A DNA stretch of 9,497 nucleotides. It comes from an uncultured Prevotellaceae bacterium. Its GTDB lineage: Bacteria > Bacteroidota > Bacteroidia > Bacteroidales > Bacteroidaceae. Position 1 is the stretch's first letter; every line of letters starts with the position of its first letter. Positions 1-6,533 of the stretch are shown in pieces. A program made the position numbers and the translations under genes. The DNA lies in NCBI GenBank assembly GCA_937900485.1, contig CALCEL010000043.1:1-9497 (forward strand), written 5' to 3'. The notes under the pieces were generated by a model. That model saw only the letters and a program-made list of their open reading frames with translations, did no database searches and was not told the origin of the DNA.

Positions 1-70
1 TTTGATGCGACTTGGCGTAACTTTTGATGAAATTATTTAGGACACTATTGATTTCCATGCATGTCTTCAT
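1..70 (-). CDS. Start of an unidentified gene, cut by the left window edge
   Basis: An ATG at 70-68 opens a frame that stays open for 23 codons to the window edge, beginning MKTCMEINSVLNNF. Its ATG shares four bases (ATGA, 70-67) with the TGA stop of the broken exported-protein gene upstream, the arrangement typical of translationally coupled neighbours and also seen twice in the his operon of this window. A second in-frame ATG lies at 58-56. The visible residues suggest a soluble helical start without a signal peptide. No family can be named from so short a piece. Twenty-three open codons could occur by chance, so the overlap is the main support. Confidence 0.4.
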   Translation of the reverse strand, partial: MKTCMEINSVLNNFIKSYAKSHQ

Positions 71-483
71 TTCCTGAATTTCAATTTATCATTAGTAATC
101 AAAACATCACCATCACATATTTCAATCACCACACCATACACACCCATATCCAAAAACTTCAAATCAAGTGTAGCTACACTATTACTTGAATCAATGATAA
201 AATCCTCGTCATAACAAACAGAAAACGTGAGTACGTTGACAACTTTAACATTACCATCTCCATACCAAGTGTGTCCATATTGGTCTTTGATTAAAAGAGT
301 GAAATCGCCACTTGAGGAAGTCCGAATCAACTCAAAAACATAGTCACCTGTTATTGCTCGCTGAGGAAAATCAATCTAGCGACAGGTCATATTACCAGAC
401 AAGTCATAATCGAATAGGACTTTCTCCTGAGCAAAACACACAGTCCCGAATAGTAGCGTAATACTAAAAAGATTAAATCTCAT
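67..483 (-). pseudogene. Small exported protein gene interrupted by an in-frame amber codon
   Basis: From an ATG at 483-481 the frame reads a clear signal peptide (MRFNLFSITLLFGTVCFAQE; hydrophobic core residues 4-17, likely cleavage after FA). It then meets TAG at codon 36 (378-376) and continues in the same frame without another stop to TGA at 69-67. The full frame would encode about 138 residues. The part after the TAG alternates hydrophobic and polar residues as in a beta-sandwich, with segments such as GDFTLLIKDQYG and MGVYGVVIEICDGD. That pattern loosely recalls small secreted Bacteroidales proteins of the DUF3244 type, but the match is weak and from memory. No ATG follows the TAG before a TTG at 330, so a restart would lose the signal peptide. 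Likely a recent nonsense pseudogene; readthrough or a sequencing error are alternatives. No gene in this window ends in TAG. Confidence 0.6.
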
Positions 484-519
484 TTGTTTAGTTCATGGTT
501 TCAGTTTGACAATACAAAA

Positions 520-535
520 CATGCACTAGTGTATG
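520..535. promoter_or_regulatory. Near-palindromic site, possible operator
   Basis: CATGCACTAGTGTATG is a 16-base dyad with a perfect 8-base core (CACTAGTG) and a single mismatched pair in the flanks. It lies 37 to 52 bases upstream of the ATG of the interrupted exported-protein gene, a suitable place for a regulator to act. A function as an operator is inference only; a palindrome of this size can occur by chance. Confidence 0.2.
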
Positions 536-780
536 CATGCGGTAAAGGTACAACTATTTTCATTTTCCACAAAAAAAGGCACAATATTTCTGAATGAGCA
601 CATTTGTCGTCTTGCGAAAAGTGAACGATTGGTAAAGTGAAGACACAGGAACGCGGCACAGAAAGTATGACCAGATTTCCTATCCACCCTCATAATTTTT
701 ACTGTCCGAAACTCCTCTTTTTCTATTGACACATGGCAGTAAAAAAATGACTTCTGGAATTTTCACGTGGTTTATTCGGC

Positions 781-877
781 GTCTGAAAAGTTCAGGTTAG
801 AACGTTGAAAAGTTCAGGTTAGGATTTTTAAACTTTCAGACCTGCGTATTGACTATATCCTAACCTAAAAATTTCAA
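781..877. repeat. Cluster of about 20-bp repeats, two direct and one inverted
   Basis: The 17-mer TGAAAAGTTCAGGTTAG occurs exactly at 784-800 and again at 806-822, a 22-base period. A third, inverted copy occupies about 857-877: ATCCTAACCT at 857-866 is the exact complement of AGGTTAGGAT at 816-825, and the similarity extends with three mismatches over about 20 bases. Another imperfect inverted pair joins GTCTGAAAAGTT (781-792) with AACTTTCAGAC (831-841), differing by one base deletion. The set could fold into alternative hairpins or be tandem binding sites, or it could be the remains of a small mobile or REP-like element. No transposase is nearby. Confidence 0.55.
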
Positions 878-1096
878 AAAAGAGGCACAAGGTTTTTAAA
901 AGTCTTGTAATAAGATTATCAGTTAGTTAACCGGATTTTAACAAAAAAACGGGCATAGGAAATTTAGTTAAACCTCAAATTGTCCATTATTCCCCTATTT
1001 GTCACCATGTGTGTCTATGCGTAAAAAGTGAACTCTGTTGATACAAGACATGTCAGACTTCCGGACGCATAATCAGTGAGAGAGGCATGATAACAA

Positions 1097-1133
1097 ACAA
1101 CAGGGTTGACTCTACACGAGTCAACCCTGTTGT
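1097..1133 (-). terminator. Strong stem-loop terminator after the CPBP protease gene
   Basis: A perfect 16-bp inverted repeat (arms 1097-1112 and 1118-1133) encloses a 5-base loop. It lies 57 bases past the CPBP stop codon. Read in the direction of that gene, the stem is followed by TTTGTTA, a short and imperfect T-run; the other direction has no T-run. A Rho-independent terminator for the minus-strand transcript is the best reading. No gene lies on the plus strand to use it from the other side. Confidence 0.8.
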
Positions 1134-1190
1134 CAAAATATCGGTACACCACAATGAAAGCAAACACTGCGGGTAGTAATGCTCTGCAGC

Positions 1191-2003
1191 TTAGTCTTTG
1201 ACTATCTCACTCTTATAAAACAGCCATAAGAGATAAACACCAATTAGTCCGACAGCGGTGAACACTAACGCAGAAACGGCAGGGGTACCAAAGAAGTCAG
1301 ACATCTGATATTGCGAAGCGTCATCACCATATATTCTGATAGTATACAGAGACACACAGTTGTTAATAATATGTATCAATGTCGTAAGGACAATATTCCC
1401 GGTCTTGACATATATAAGTCCGAACACCAGGCCCAAAGCGAAAGCGAAAGGCACCTGAGCCGGATTTATATGCACCAGGCCGAACGACAAGGCTGAGATC
1501 AGTATCGCTTTCCACTTGCCGACGCCCCTGCGCATCAGCTCACCAAGGATAGACTCTCTGAAAACCGTCTCCTCGACTATCGGTCCGACGACACCCACGA
1601 CGACGAAACTGAACCAGCCTCTTGACAGCATGAGAAAAGACTCCTCCAGTAAGTCTGGCAGGTCCAGCTGCTCATTGACATAATTGGAGAAGACAATGAC
1701 ACTGAGAGCGCCAGCAACAGCCAAGACACAATCTTTGACAGTCAGGTTCCTTACCTTTTTTAAGGTGGTGAGGTCAATCATCTTCATGCAGTACAACGCC
1801 ACGACCGTTATCGCTCCGGATATCAACAGCAGCAACGCCACACTCATCTGTTCCGCCGTCTCACATAGTTCCAGGCACTCGTTATCCGTTCCTCCCTCAT
1901 TATAACAGGAGAGAAACATCACCAACAAAAAGATTGCGGACACTATCATCTGTGTCAGAAGAAAGATGATGACCGCGAGAAAAGCTTTCAAATATCTATC
2001 CAT
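1191..2003 (-). CDS. CPBP-family intramembrane metalloprotease
   Basis: This 270-residue membrane protein carries the signature of the CPBP/Abi (CAAX-protease and bacteriocin-processing) family. Motif 1 is EETVFR with E144, E145 and R149, motif 2 is FGLVH with F174 and H178, and motif 3 has H211 and N214/N215. These residues line the metal site within the membrane in the family. Hydrophobic segments lie near residues 6-32, 53-72, 91-107, 129-145, 165-180, 183-198 and 242-263. The substrate is unknown; relatives act in prenyl-protein processing, bacteriocin self-immunity or membrane-protein scaffolding. I chose the ATG at 2003. A GTG at 2042 would add 13 residues but lies inside an upstream hairpin. 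The gene follows hisB by 53 nt, has no visible link to histidine synthesis, and ends in TAA with a strong terminator beyond. Confidence 0.85.
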   Translation of the reverse strand: MDRYLKAFLAVIIFLLTQMIVSAIFLLVMFLSCYNEGGTDNECLELCETAEQMSVALLLLISGAITVVALYCMKMIDLTTLKKVRNLTVKDCVLAVAGALSVIVFSNYVNEQLDLPDLLEESFLMLSRGWFSFVVVGVVGPIVEETVFRESILGELMRRGVGKWKAILISALSFGLVHINPAQVPFAFALGLVFGLIYVKTGNIVLTTLIHIINNCVSLYTIRIYGDDASQYQMSDFFGTPAVSALVFTAVGLIGVYLLWLFYKSEIVKD

Positions 2004-2006
2004 AAC

Positions 2007-2047
2007 AAAAAAGAAATGTGAGAAAGAATAACACTTAGTCACATTTC
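2007..2047 (-). terminator. Hairpin plus T-run between hisB and the CPBP gene
   Basis: GAAATGTGA and its exact complement TCACATTTC (arms 2013-2021 and 2039-2047) form a 9-bp stem with a 17-base loop. In the transcript the stem is followed directly by six U residues (2012-2007) and then, three bases later, by the CPBP ATG. This looks like an intrinsic terminator closing the his operon 10 nt after the hisB stop. Its position over the next start could also make it an attenuator or a structure that limits CPBP translation. The stem has only three G-C pairs and a long loop, so it may terminate weakly. Confidence 0.5.
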
Positions 2048-2056
2048 AGTATATAA

Positions 2057-3184
2057 TTAAAGCACACCTTTACTACTTGGCAATTGGAATTTATACACGT
2101 CACGCTTGACAGCCATCTTGATGCTGCGAGCCAAAGCCTTGAAGATTCCCTCAATCTTATGGTGCTCATTGTCTCCCTCCGCCTTTATGTTAAGGTTCAT
2201 CTTAGCGGCGTCGGAGAAACTCTTGAAGAAATGAAAGAACATCTCGGTTGGCATGTCGCCAACCTTCTCCCTATGGAACTCTGCGTCCCAGACGAGCCAT
2301 GCCCTGCCGCCGAAGTCCAGCGCCACCTGACACAGGCAGTCGTCCATAGGCAGCGTGTATCCGTAGCGCTCGATACCTCGTTTGTCTCCCAGCGCTTTGT
2401 TGAGACACTCGCCCAACGCTATTCCGGTATCCTCAATGGTATGATGCTCATCGACATTCAGGTCACCGTTGACGTGTATCCTCAGGTCAATGCCTCCATG
2501 CTTGCCGATTTGCTCAAGCATATGGTCGAAGAAGCCGAGACCCGTGTTGATATCACAGACGCCCGTGCCATCCAAGTCGAGCCAGATGTCAATATCCGTC
2601 TCCTTTGTCGTGCGTCTCACCGATGCCGTTCTCTCTCCGGCAAACAGAATCTCAGTCACCTGACCCCATGTCTGCACGCAACGTACATCCTTATTTTCAC
2701 GTATTACTTCCGCTTCCTTCACCTCATCCTTATCAGTGATTATGATAGCCTTACATCCAAGGTTCAACGCAAGCTGGGCGTCCGTGACACGGTCACCTAT
2801 CACATAGCTGCCGCTCAGATTATAATCGCCGGACATATACTTGCCCAACATACCTGTTCCCGGTTTTCTGTTAGGAGAGTTATCCTCTGGAAACGACCTG
2901 TCAATCAGCATGTCGTCAAAGTCGACACCCTCACCATGCAGGACGTCAAGCATGAGATTATGCGTAGGATAGAAGTCACACTCAGGATATGAGCTTGTCC
3001 CGAGCCCGTCCTGATTACTTACCATGACAAACTCGAAATCCAGCTTAGTCCTGATGAAGGCAAGGTTACGTATGACTCCAGGCACGAAGCTGAACTTCTC
3101 AAAGGAGTCAATCTGCTCATCCTCCGGCTCACGAAGTATAGTGCCGTCTCGGTCGATAAACAACGCAGTTTTTTTCATAATCAT
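2057..3184 (-). CDS. hisB: Bifunctional histidinol-phosphatase / imidazoleglycerol-phosphate dehydratase
   Basis: This 375-residue fusion performs two steps of histidine synthesis: dehydration of imidazoleglycerol phosphate and later dephosphorylation of histidinol phosphate. Residues 1 to about 165 form a HAD-type phosphatase with nucleophile D11 and D13 (FIDRDGT), S56/N57, K107 and D131 (IGDR). Residues about 185-375 form the dehydratase, with metal-binding clusters FFDHML (H221), DEHHTIED (H247, H248, E251) and EHHKIEG (H341, H342, E345), ending in the usual SSKGVL. The loop that in E. coli HisB carries the zinc-binding Cys/His set (after residue 94) reads DRSFPEDNSPNRKP here and has no Cys or His. 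I recall other Bacteroidales enzymes sharing this. The start overlaps the hisC stop by ATGA; a second ATG two codons later (3178) is also possible. Confidence 0.96.
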   Translation of the reverse strand: MIMKKTALFIDRDGTILREPEDEQIDSFEKFSFVPGVIRNLAFIRTKLDFEFVMVSNQDGLGTSSYPECDFYPTHNLMLDVLHGEGVDFDDMLIDRSFPEDNSPNRKPGTGMLGKYMSGDYNLSGSYVIGDRVTDAQLALNLGCKAIIITDKDEVKEAEVIRENKDVRCVQTWGQVTEILFAGERTASVRRTTKETDIDIWLDLDGTGVCDINTGLGFFDHMLEQIGKHGGIDLRIHVNGDLNVDEHHTIEDTGIALGECLNKALGDKRGIERYGYTLPMDDCLCQVALDFGGRAWLVWDAEFHREKVGDMPTEMFFHFFKSFSDAAKMNLNIKAEGDNEHHKIEGIFKALARSIKMAVKRDVYKFQLPSSKGVL

Positions 3185-4218
3185 TTATATTGACGTAAAG
3201 CGGAAAGCAACTTACTATTCTCTTCCTTAGTACCAATGGTGACACGCAAGCAGTTCTCGCACAAGACGACGTGATTGCGATTACGTACTATGATGCCTTT
3301 CTCAACGAGATACCTGTATATCTTGTCCGCATCCGTCATCTTAGCGAGGAAGAAGTTAGCGTCGGTAGGATATATTCTCTCACAGATAGGGAGAACAGAG
3401 AAGGCCTGCATGATACTGCTACGTTCTTCGAGAATCATCGCTATGTGTCTTTGCAGAACGGCTGTGTCGGTAAGAATCTCGACCGCTTTCTTCTGCGTAA
3501 GCACATTCACATTGTACGGGTACTTGACCTTGTTGAAGAAGCCGATAATCTCCTTGGAGGCAAAAGCCATTCCAAGACGAATGCCGGCGGCGCCCCACGC
3601 CTTGCTGAAAGTGTTCAGCACTATGATATTAGGATAACGGTCGAGGTCAAGACGGAAAGGACGCTGACCACAGAAGTCCGAGTAAGCCTCATCCACGACC
3701 ACGAGACCCTCGAAACCGTTGAGAACGGTCTCTATGCTCTCGCGTGTGAACGCATTACCTGTAGGATTGTTGGGAGAACAGATGAAAATAACCTTTGTGT
3801 TCTCATCACAAGCCGCCAACAGAGACTCCGGAGAGAATGAGTAGTCATAATTCAGCAATACGCTGCGATACTCAACATCATTGGTCTCGGCGCACACCTG
3901 GTACATGCCGTATGTAGGATTTATCGCCACAACATTGTCCACTCCCGGACAACAGAAAACTCTGAACACTATGTCGATAGCCTCGTCAGAGCCATTGCCG
4001 AGGAAGATGTTGTCGGCCGGCACGCCCTTCAATGGAGAGATGAGCGACTTGACCTTCTCCTGCAAAGGGTCAGGATATCTGTTCACATTATTGTTATAAG
4101 GATTCTCATTGGCGTCGATAAACACGTCAGCCTTGACGCCTTTGAATTCGTCCCTTGCACAACTATATGGTTTAAGAGCCCAGATATTAGGGCGCACAAG
4201 TTCTTTTAGTTCTTTCAT
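3181..4218 (-). CDS. hisC: Histidinol-phosphate aminotransferase
   Basis: This 345-residue PLP enzyme converts imidazole-acetol phosphate to histidinol phosphate with glutamate as the amino donor. It is a fold-type I class II aminotransferase: the PLP lysine is K206 in NTFSKAWG, followed by R214 in GIRLG. SPNNPTGN (N151) and VDEAY (D176, Y179) contact the cofactor, and R325 in LRVTIGT should bind the substrate carboxylate or phosphate side. DANENPY near residue 35 is the usual N-terminal substrate loop. Length and motif spacing are normal for HisC. Its ATG shares ATGA with the end of hisD, and its TGA shares ATGA with the start of hisB, so the three are probably translationally coupled. Confidence 0.96.
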   Translation of the reverse strand: MKELKELVRPNIWALKPYSCARDEFKGVKADVFIDANENPYNNNVNRYPDPLQEKVKSLISPLKGVPADNIFLGNGSDEAIDIVFRVFCCPGVDNVVAINPTYGMYQVCAETNDVEYRSVLLNYDYSFSPESLLAACDENTKVIFICSPNNPTGNAFTRESIETVLNGFEGLVVVDEAYSDFCGQRPFRLDLDRYPNIIVLNTFSKAWGAAGIRLGMAFASKEIIGFFNKVKYPYNVNVLTQKKAVEILTDTAVLQRHIAMILEERSSIMQAFSVLPICERIYPTDANFFLAKMTDADKIYRYLVEKGIIVRNRNHVVLCENCLRVTIGTKEENSKLLSALRQYK

Positions 4219-5495
4219 AAGCTGTTAATTCTAACTGTCATAGCATTCTTGTGAGCGTGCAGACACTCGTTCTCAGCCATCACCTCCACTGCCTTGCCGA
4301 TACTACGTATTCCGTCGGCAGTCAACTCCTGGAACGTGATCTTACGACAGAAACTGTCTAGGTTGACACCGCTGTACGCCTTGGCGTATCCTGACGTAGG
4401 AAGGGTATGGTTAGTGCCGGAAGCGTAGTCACCGGCGCTCTCACATGAATAGTTGCCAAGGAACACGCTGCCGGCGTTCACGACCTTGTCAGCCAAAGTC
4501 ATGTAGTCCCTGACAGCCAGTATCAGATGTTCCGGGGCGTATTCGTTACAGATGTCCAGCACCTCGTTGACGTCGCGGACAACGATAATCTTACTGAACT
4601 CCAATGACTTTTCCGCTATCTCCTTACGAGGCAGCGCTTCTAATTGTCTCACCACCTCATCGCTGACTTTCACAGCCAGTCTCTCGCTGTCTGTAAACAT
4701 GATAACCTGAGAGTCAACGCCATGCTCCGCCTGACTGAGCAAGTCGGCTGCGACAAAGACCGGATTGGCCATGTCGTCAGCTATCACTGCCACCTCACTC
4801 GGACCTGCCGGCATGTCAATAGCCACGTCATGTAAGCTGACCTGCTGCTTGGCTGCCATAACAAACTGATTACCCGGTCCGAAAATCTTACTCACCTTAG
4901 GCACGCTCTGTGTTCCGTAAGCCATGGCGCCGATGGCCTGCACACCACCCGCCTTGAATATCTTACTGACACCAGCTATGCTCGCAGCAACAAGAATGGC
5001 AGGGTTGACTTTTCCCTGTCGGTCAGGAGGAGTGCAGAGCACAATCTCCTTACACCCGGCGATCTTAGCGGGTGTGGCCAACATAAGGACAGTGGAGAAG
5101 AGCGGCGCCGTGCCACCTGGAATATAAAGCCCCACCTTCTCTATGGCAACAGACTTCTGCCAACAGAAAACGCCGGGCGCCGTCTCAACTTTCTTTCCAT
5201 CAAATTTCTGACTTGAGTGAAACTTCTCTATATTCTCATGCGCGAGCACCAACGCGTTTCTTAACTCGTCACTGACAAGGGACTCGGCCTCAAGCATCTC
5301 ATTCTCGCTCACTTGAAGACTGTCCAAAGCCACCTTGTCGAATCTCAACTCATATTCCTTTACCGCCTCATCACCTTTCACCTTGATATCATTGAGGACG
5401 GCGTTGACCACCTCTCTCAACTCTTCGGCATCACGATGAGGACGCTCGAGCAGACCTGCCCACTCAGCCTTATCTGGAAATTTGACAACTCTCAT
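4215..5495 (-). CDS. hisD: Histidinol dehydrogenase
   Basis: This 426-residue enzyme carries out the last two oxidations, histidinol to histidinal to histidine, using two NAD+ and a zinc ion. Seen in order are YIPGGTAPLFSTVLM (from residue 124), AGGVQAIGAMAYGT (182-195), KIFGPGNQF (203-211), IDMPAGPSE (226-234), and SQAEHG with zinc ligands Q255 and H258. Then come the catalytic pair E322-H323 in YAPEHL, D356 in the ESAGDYASGTNHTLPT loop, and H415 in HAHKNA as the last zinc ligand. All catalytic and metal residues expected from E. coli HisD are present. The ATG at 5495 lies 95 nt past hisG with no strong Shine-Dalgarno sequence, only an AT-rich leader. The TGA stop overlaps the hisC start. 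Confidence 0.97.
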   Translation of the reverse strand: MRVVKFPDKAEWAGLLERPHRDAEELREVVNAVLNDIKVKGDEAVKEYELRFDKVALDSLQVSENEMLEAESLVSDELRNALVLAHENIEKFHSSQKFDGKKVETAPGVFCWQKSVAIEKVGLYIPGGTAPLFSTVLMLATPAKIAGCKEIVLCTPPDRQGKVNPAILVAASIAGVSKIFKAGGVQAIGAMAYGTQSVPKVSKIFGPGNQFVMAAKQQVSLHDVAIDMPAGPSEVAVIADDMANPVFVAADLLSQAEHGVDSQVIMFTDSERLAVKVSDEVVRQLEALPRKEIAEKSLEFSKIIVVRDVNEVLDICNEYAPEHLILAVRDYMTLADKVVNAGSVFLGNYSCESAGDYASGTNHTLPTSGYAKAYSGVNLDSFCRKITFQELTADGIRSIGKAVEVMAENECLHAHKNAMTVRINSL

Positions 5496-5590
5496 AATTC
5501 AAATTACGAACAGTGATTTATGATATATGACGTCGGTCATGACAACAACCACCGGTCATGGTCGTATGCACAGCCGCCACAATGTTTACG
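5496..5590 (-). promoter_or_regulatory. hisG-hisD intercistronic spacer with short repeats
   Basis: The 95-nt gap is far larger than the 4-nt overlaps downstream in the same operon. It carries CGGTCATG twice (5534-5541 and 5553-5560). The overlapping arms CATGAC (5538-5543) and GTCATG (5555-5560) can form a 6-bp stem with an 11-base loop. Two very short frames start here (one of 13 codons with two His codons), too few for a classical his leader. An RNA-processing or translational control site is possible but not shown. Confidence 0.25.
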
Positions 5591-6442
5591 TTAAAGAATC
5601 ATTTTCTCAATCGGAGTGACGAGGATGCCTTCGGCACCCAAGGCCTTGAGCTGGCCTACAATCTCCCAAAAGTGTTTCTCGTCGAGAACAGCATGCACGG
5701 AGCACCAGTCATCATCGGCAAGAGGTATGATTGTAGGACTCTTAAGGCCCGGTAGCACCTTCACAATCTCTGAAAGTTTGTCCTTAGGCGCATTCATACG
5801 CACATATTTCTTATCCTCAGCGATAAGCACAGACTCTATACGGAACAACAGCTCGTTAAGTATCGCGCGCTTCTCGTCACTTATGCTCTTGTCACCAATG
5901 AGCAACGCCTCGCTCTTCATCACCACCTCAACCTCACTCAGGTTATTACTGATAAGTGTCGAGCCGGAGCTTACAATGTCGAAGATGCCGTCAGCCAAGC
6001 CAATACCTGGAGCAATCTCCACAGAGCCCTGTATAACATGTATGTCGATGTCCACGTTGTTCTTCTTCATGAACTGACGAAGTATGTTAGGATAGGAAGT
6101 GGCAATCTTTTTACCGTTGAACCACTGGACGCCAGGATATTCCACAGCCTTCGGGATAGCGAGAGAGATTCTGCACTTGCTGAATCCCAGTCTCTTTATG
6201 ATGTCCGCATCCTCACCACGCTCAACGAACTCGTTCTCTCCGACAATACCCACGTCTGCCACACCGTCAGCCACAGTCTGAGGAATATCGTCATCACGGA
6301 GATAAAGCACCTCAAGCGGAAAATTAGACGCCTGAACCAACAAGGTACGCTTACTGCTTGGTATCTTAATTCCTGCCTCCGTGAGAAGATTAATGGTATC
6401 CTCATAGAGACGTCCTTTTGATTGTACTGCAATTCTCAACAT
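5591..6442 (-). CDS. hisG: ATP phosphoribosyltransferase, long form
   Basis: This is the first and feedback-controlled enzyme of histidine synthesis, joining ATP and PRPP to give phosphoribosyl-ATP. It has 283 residues, the long (HisG-L) form: two periplasmic-binding-protein-like catalytic domains followed by a regulatory ACT-like domain from about residue 210. No HisZ partner should be needed. Visible marks are MLRIAVQSKGRL at the start, ADVGIVGEN (62-70), the PRPP-binding stretch EIAPGIGLAD and VSSGSTL (142-163), PGLKSPTI (231-238), and the C-terminal GILVTPIEKMI. I chose the ATG at 6442 because family members begin MLRIAV. A TTG at 6451 would add only three residues. AAAGGA lies 9 nt upstream of this ATG as a weak ribosome-binding site. 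It follows the glycosyltransferase by 91 nt; no run of His codons is present there. Confidence 0.96.
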   Translation of the reverse strand: MLRIAVQSKGRLYEDTINLLTEAGIKIPSSKRTLLVQASNFPLEVLYLRDDDIPQTVADGVADVGIVGENEFVERGEDADIIKRLGFSKCRISLAIPKAVEYPGVQWFNGKKIATSYPNILRQFMKKNNVDIDIHVIQGSVEIAPGIGLADGIFDIVSSGSTLISNNLSEVEVVMKSEALLIGDKSISDEKRAILNELLFRIESVLIAEDKKYVRMNAPKDKLSEIVKVLPGLKSPTIIPLADDDWCSVHAVLDEKHFWEIVGQLKALGAEGILVTPIEKMIL

Positions 6443-6533
6443 AGATTTCAATCCTTTATAATTACGATTAACAATTTTATATTTAACGAACCCACATCGC
6501 AGGCATGATAATTAATAATCTCTGTATGCGTCA

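Larger units (their letters stand above)
484..1096. other. AT-rich non-coding stretch with short repeats
   Basis: I find no convincing gene in these roughly 610 bases. Most of it is clearly AT-richer than the his region. It holds a near-palindrome at 520-535, a cluster of repeats at 781-877, and homopolymer-rich patches near 890-960. A 68-codon frame at 526-732 on the minus strand starts at GTG, has no recognisable domain and unusual composition, and is not called. The stretch separates the CPBP terminator from the broken exported-protein gene and presumably contains that gene's promoter, but no good TAnnTTTG element was found on either strand. Confidence 0.5.

Noticed and set aside
526..732. 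A 68-codon minus-strand frame in the AT-rich gap
   Set aside because: It starts at GTG, has no ribosome-binding signal, no known domain and a low-complexity mix of Cys, Phe and Arg. It could be part of a repeated intergenic element, but nothing in the sequence proves it.
724..1015. Possible terminal inverted repeats of a small element (ACACATGG near 730 and CCATGTGT near 1004)
   Set aside because: Only eight bases match, the flanks do not align and no target duplication is seen, so chance is a sufficient explanation.
2004..2042. GTG at 2042 as the CPBP start
   Set aside because: It would place the first 13 codons inside the hairpin and T-run; the ATG at 2003 gives a normal membrane-protein start.
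2084..2992. A 302-codon open frame on the plus strand opposite hisB
   Set aside because: It is fully antisense to a well-supported hisB with intact catalytic motifs. The translated product has no recognisable domain, so it is a shadow of hisB codon use.
3271..3840. Plus-strand open frames opposite hisC, up to 189 codons
   Set aside because: They are antisense to a complete HisC with all PLP-binding residues and show no protein-like motifs.
6443..6451. TTG at 6451 as the hisG start
   Set aside because: It adds only three residues, while the ATG at 6442 gives the MLRIAV start usual in the family.
6443..6533. A possible his-operon promoter or attenuator ahead of hisG
   Set aside because: TAAAATTG matches the -7 consensus with one mismatch but has no -33 partner. 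There is no run of His codons and no strong terminator hairpin, only an imperfect AT dyad at 6507-6520.
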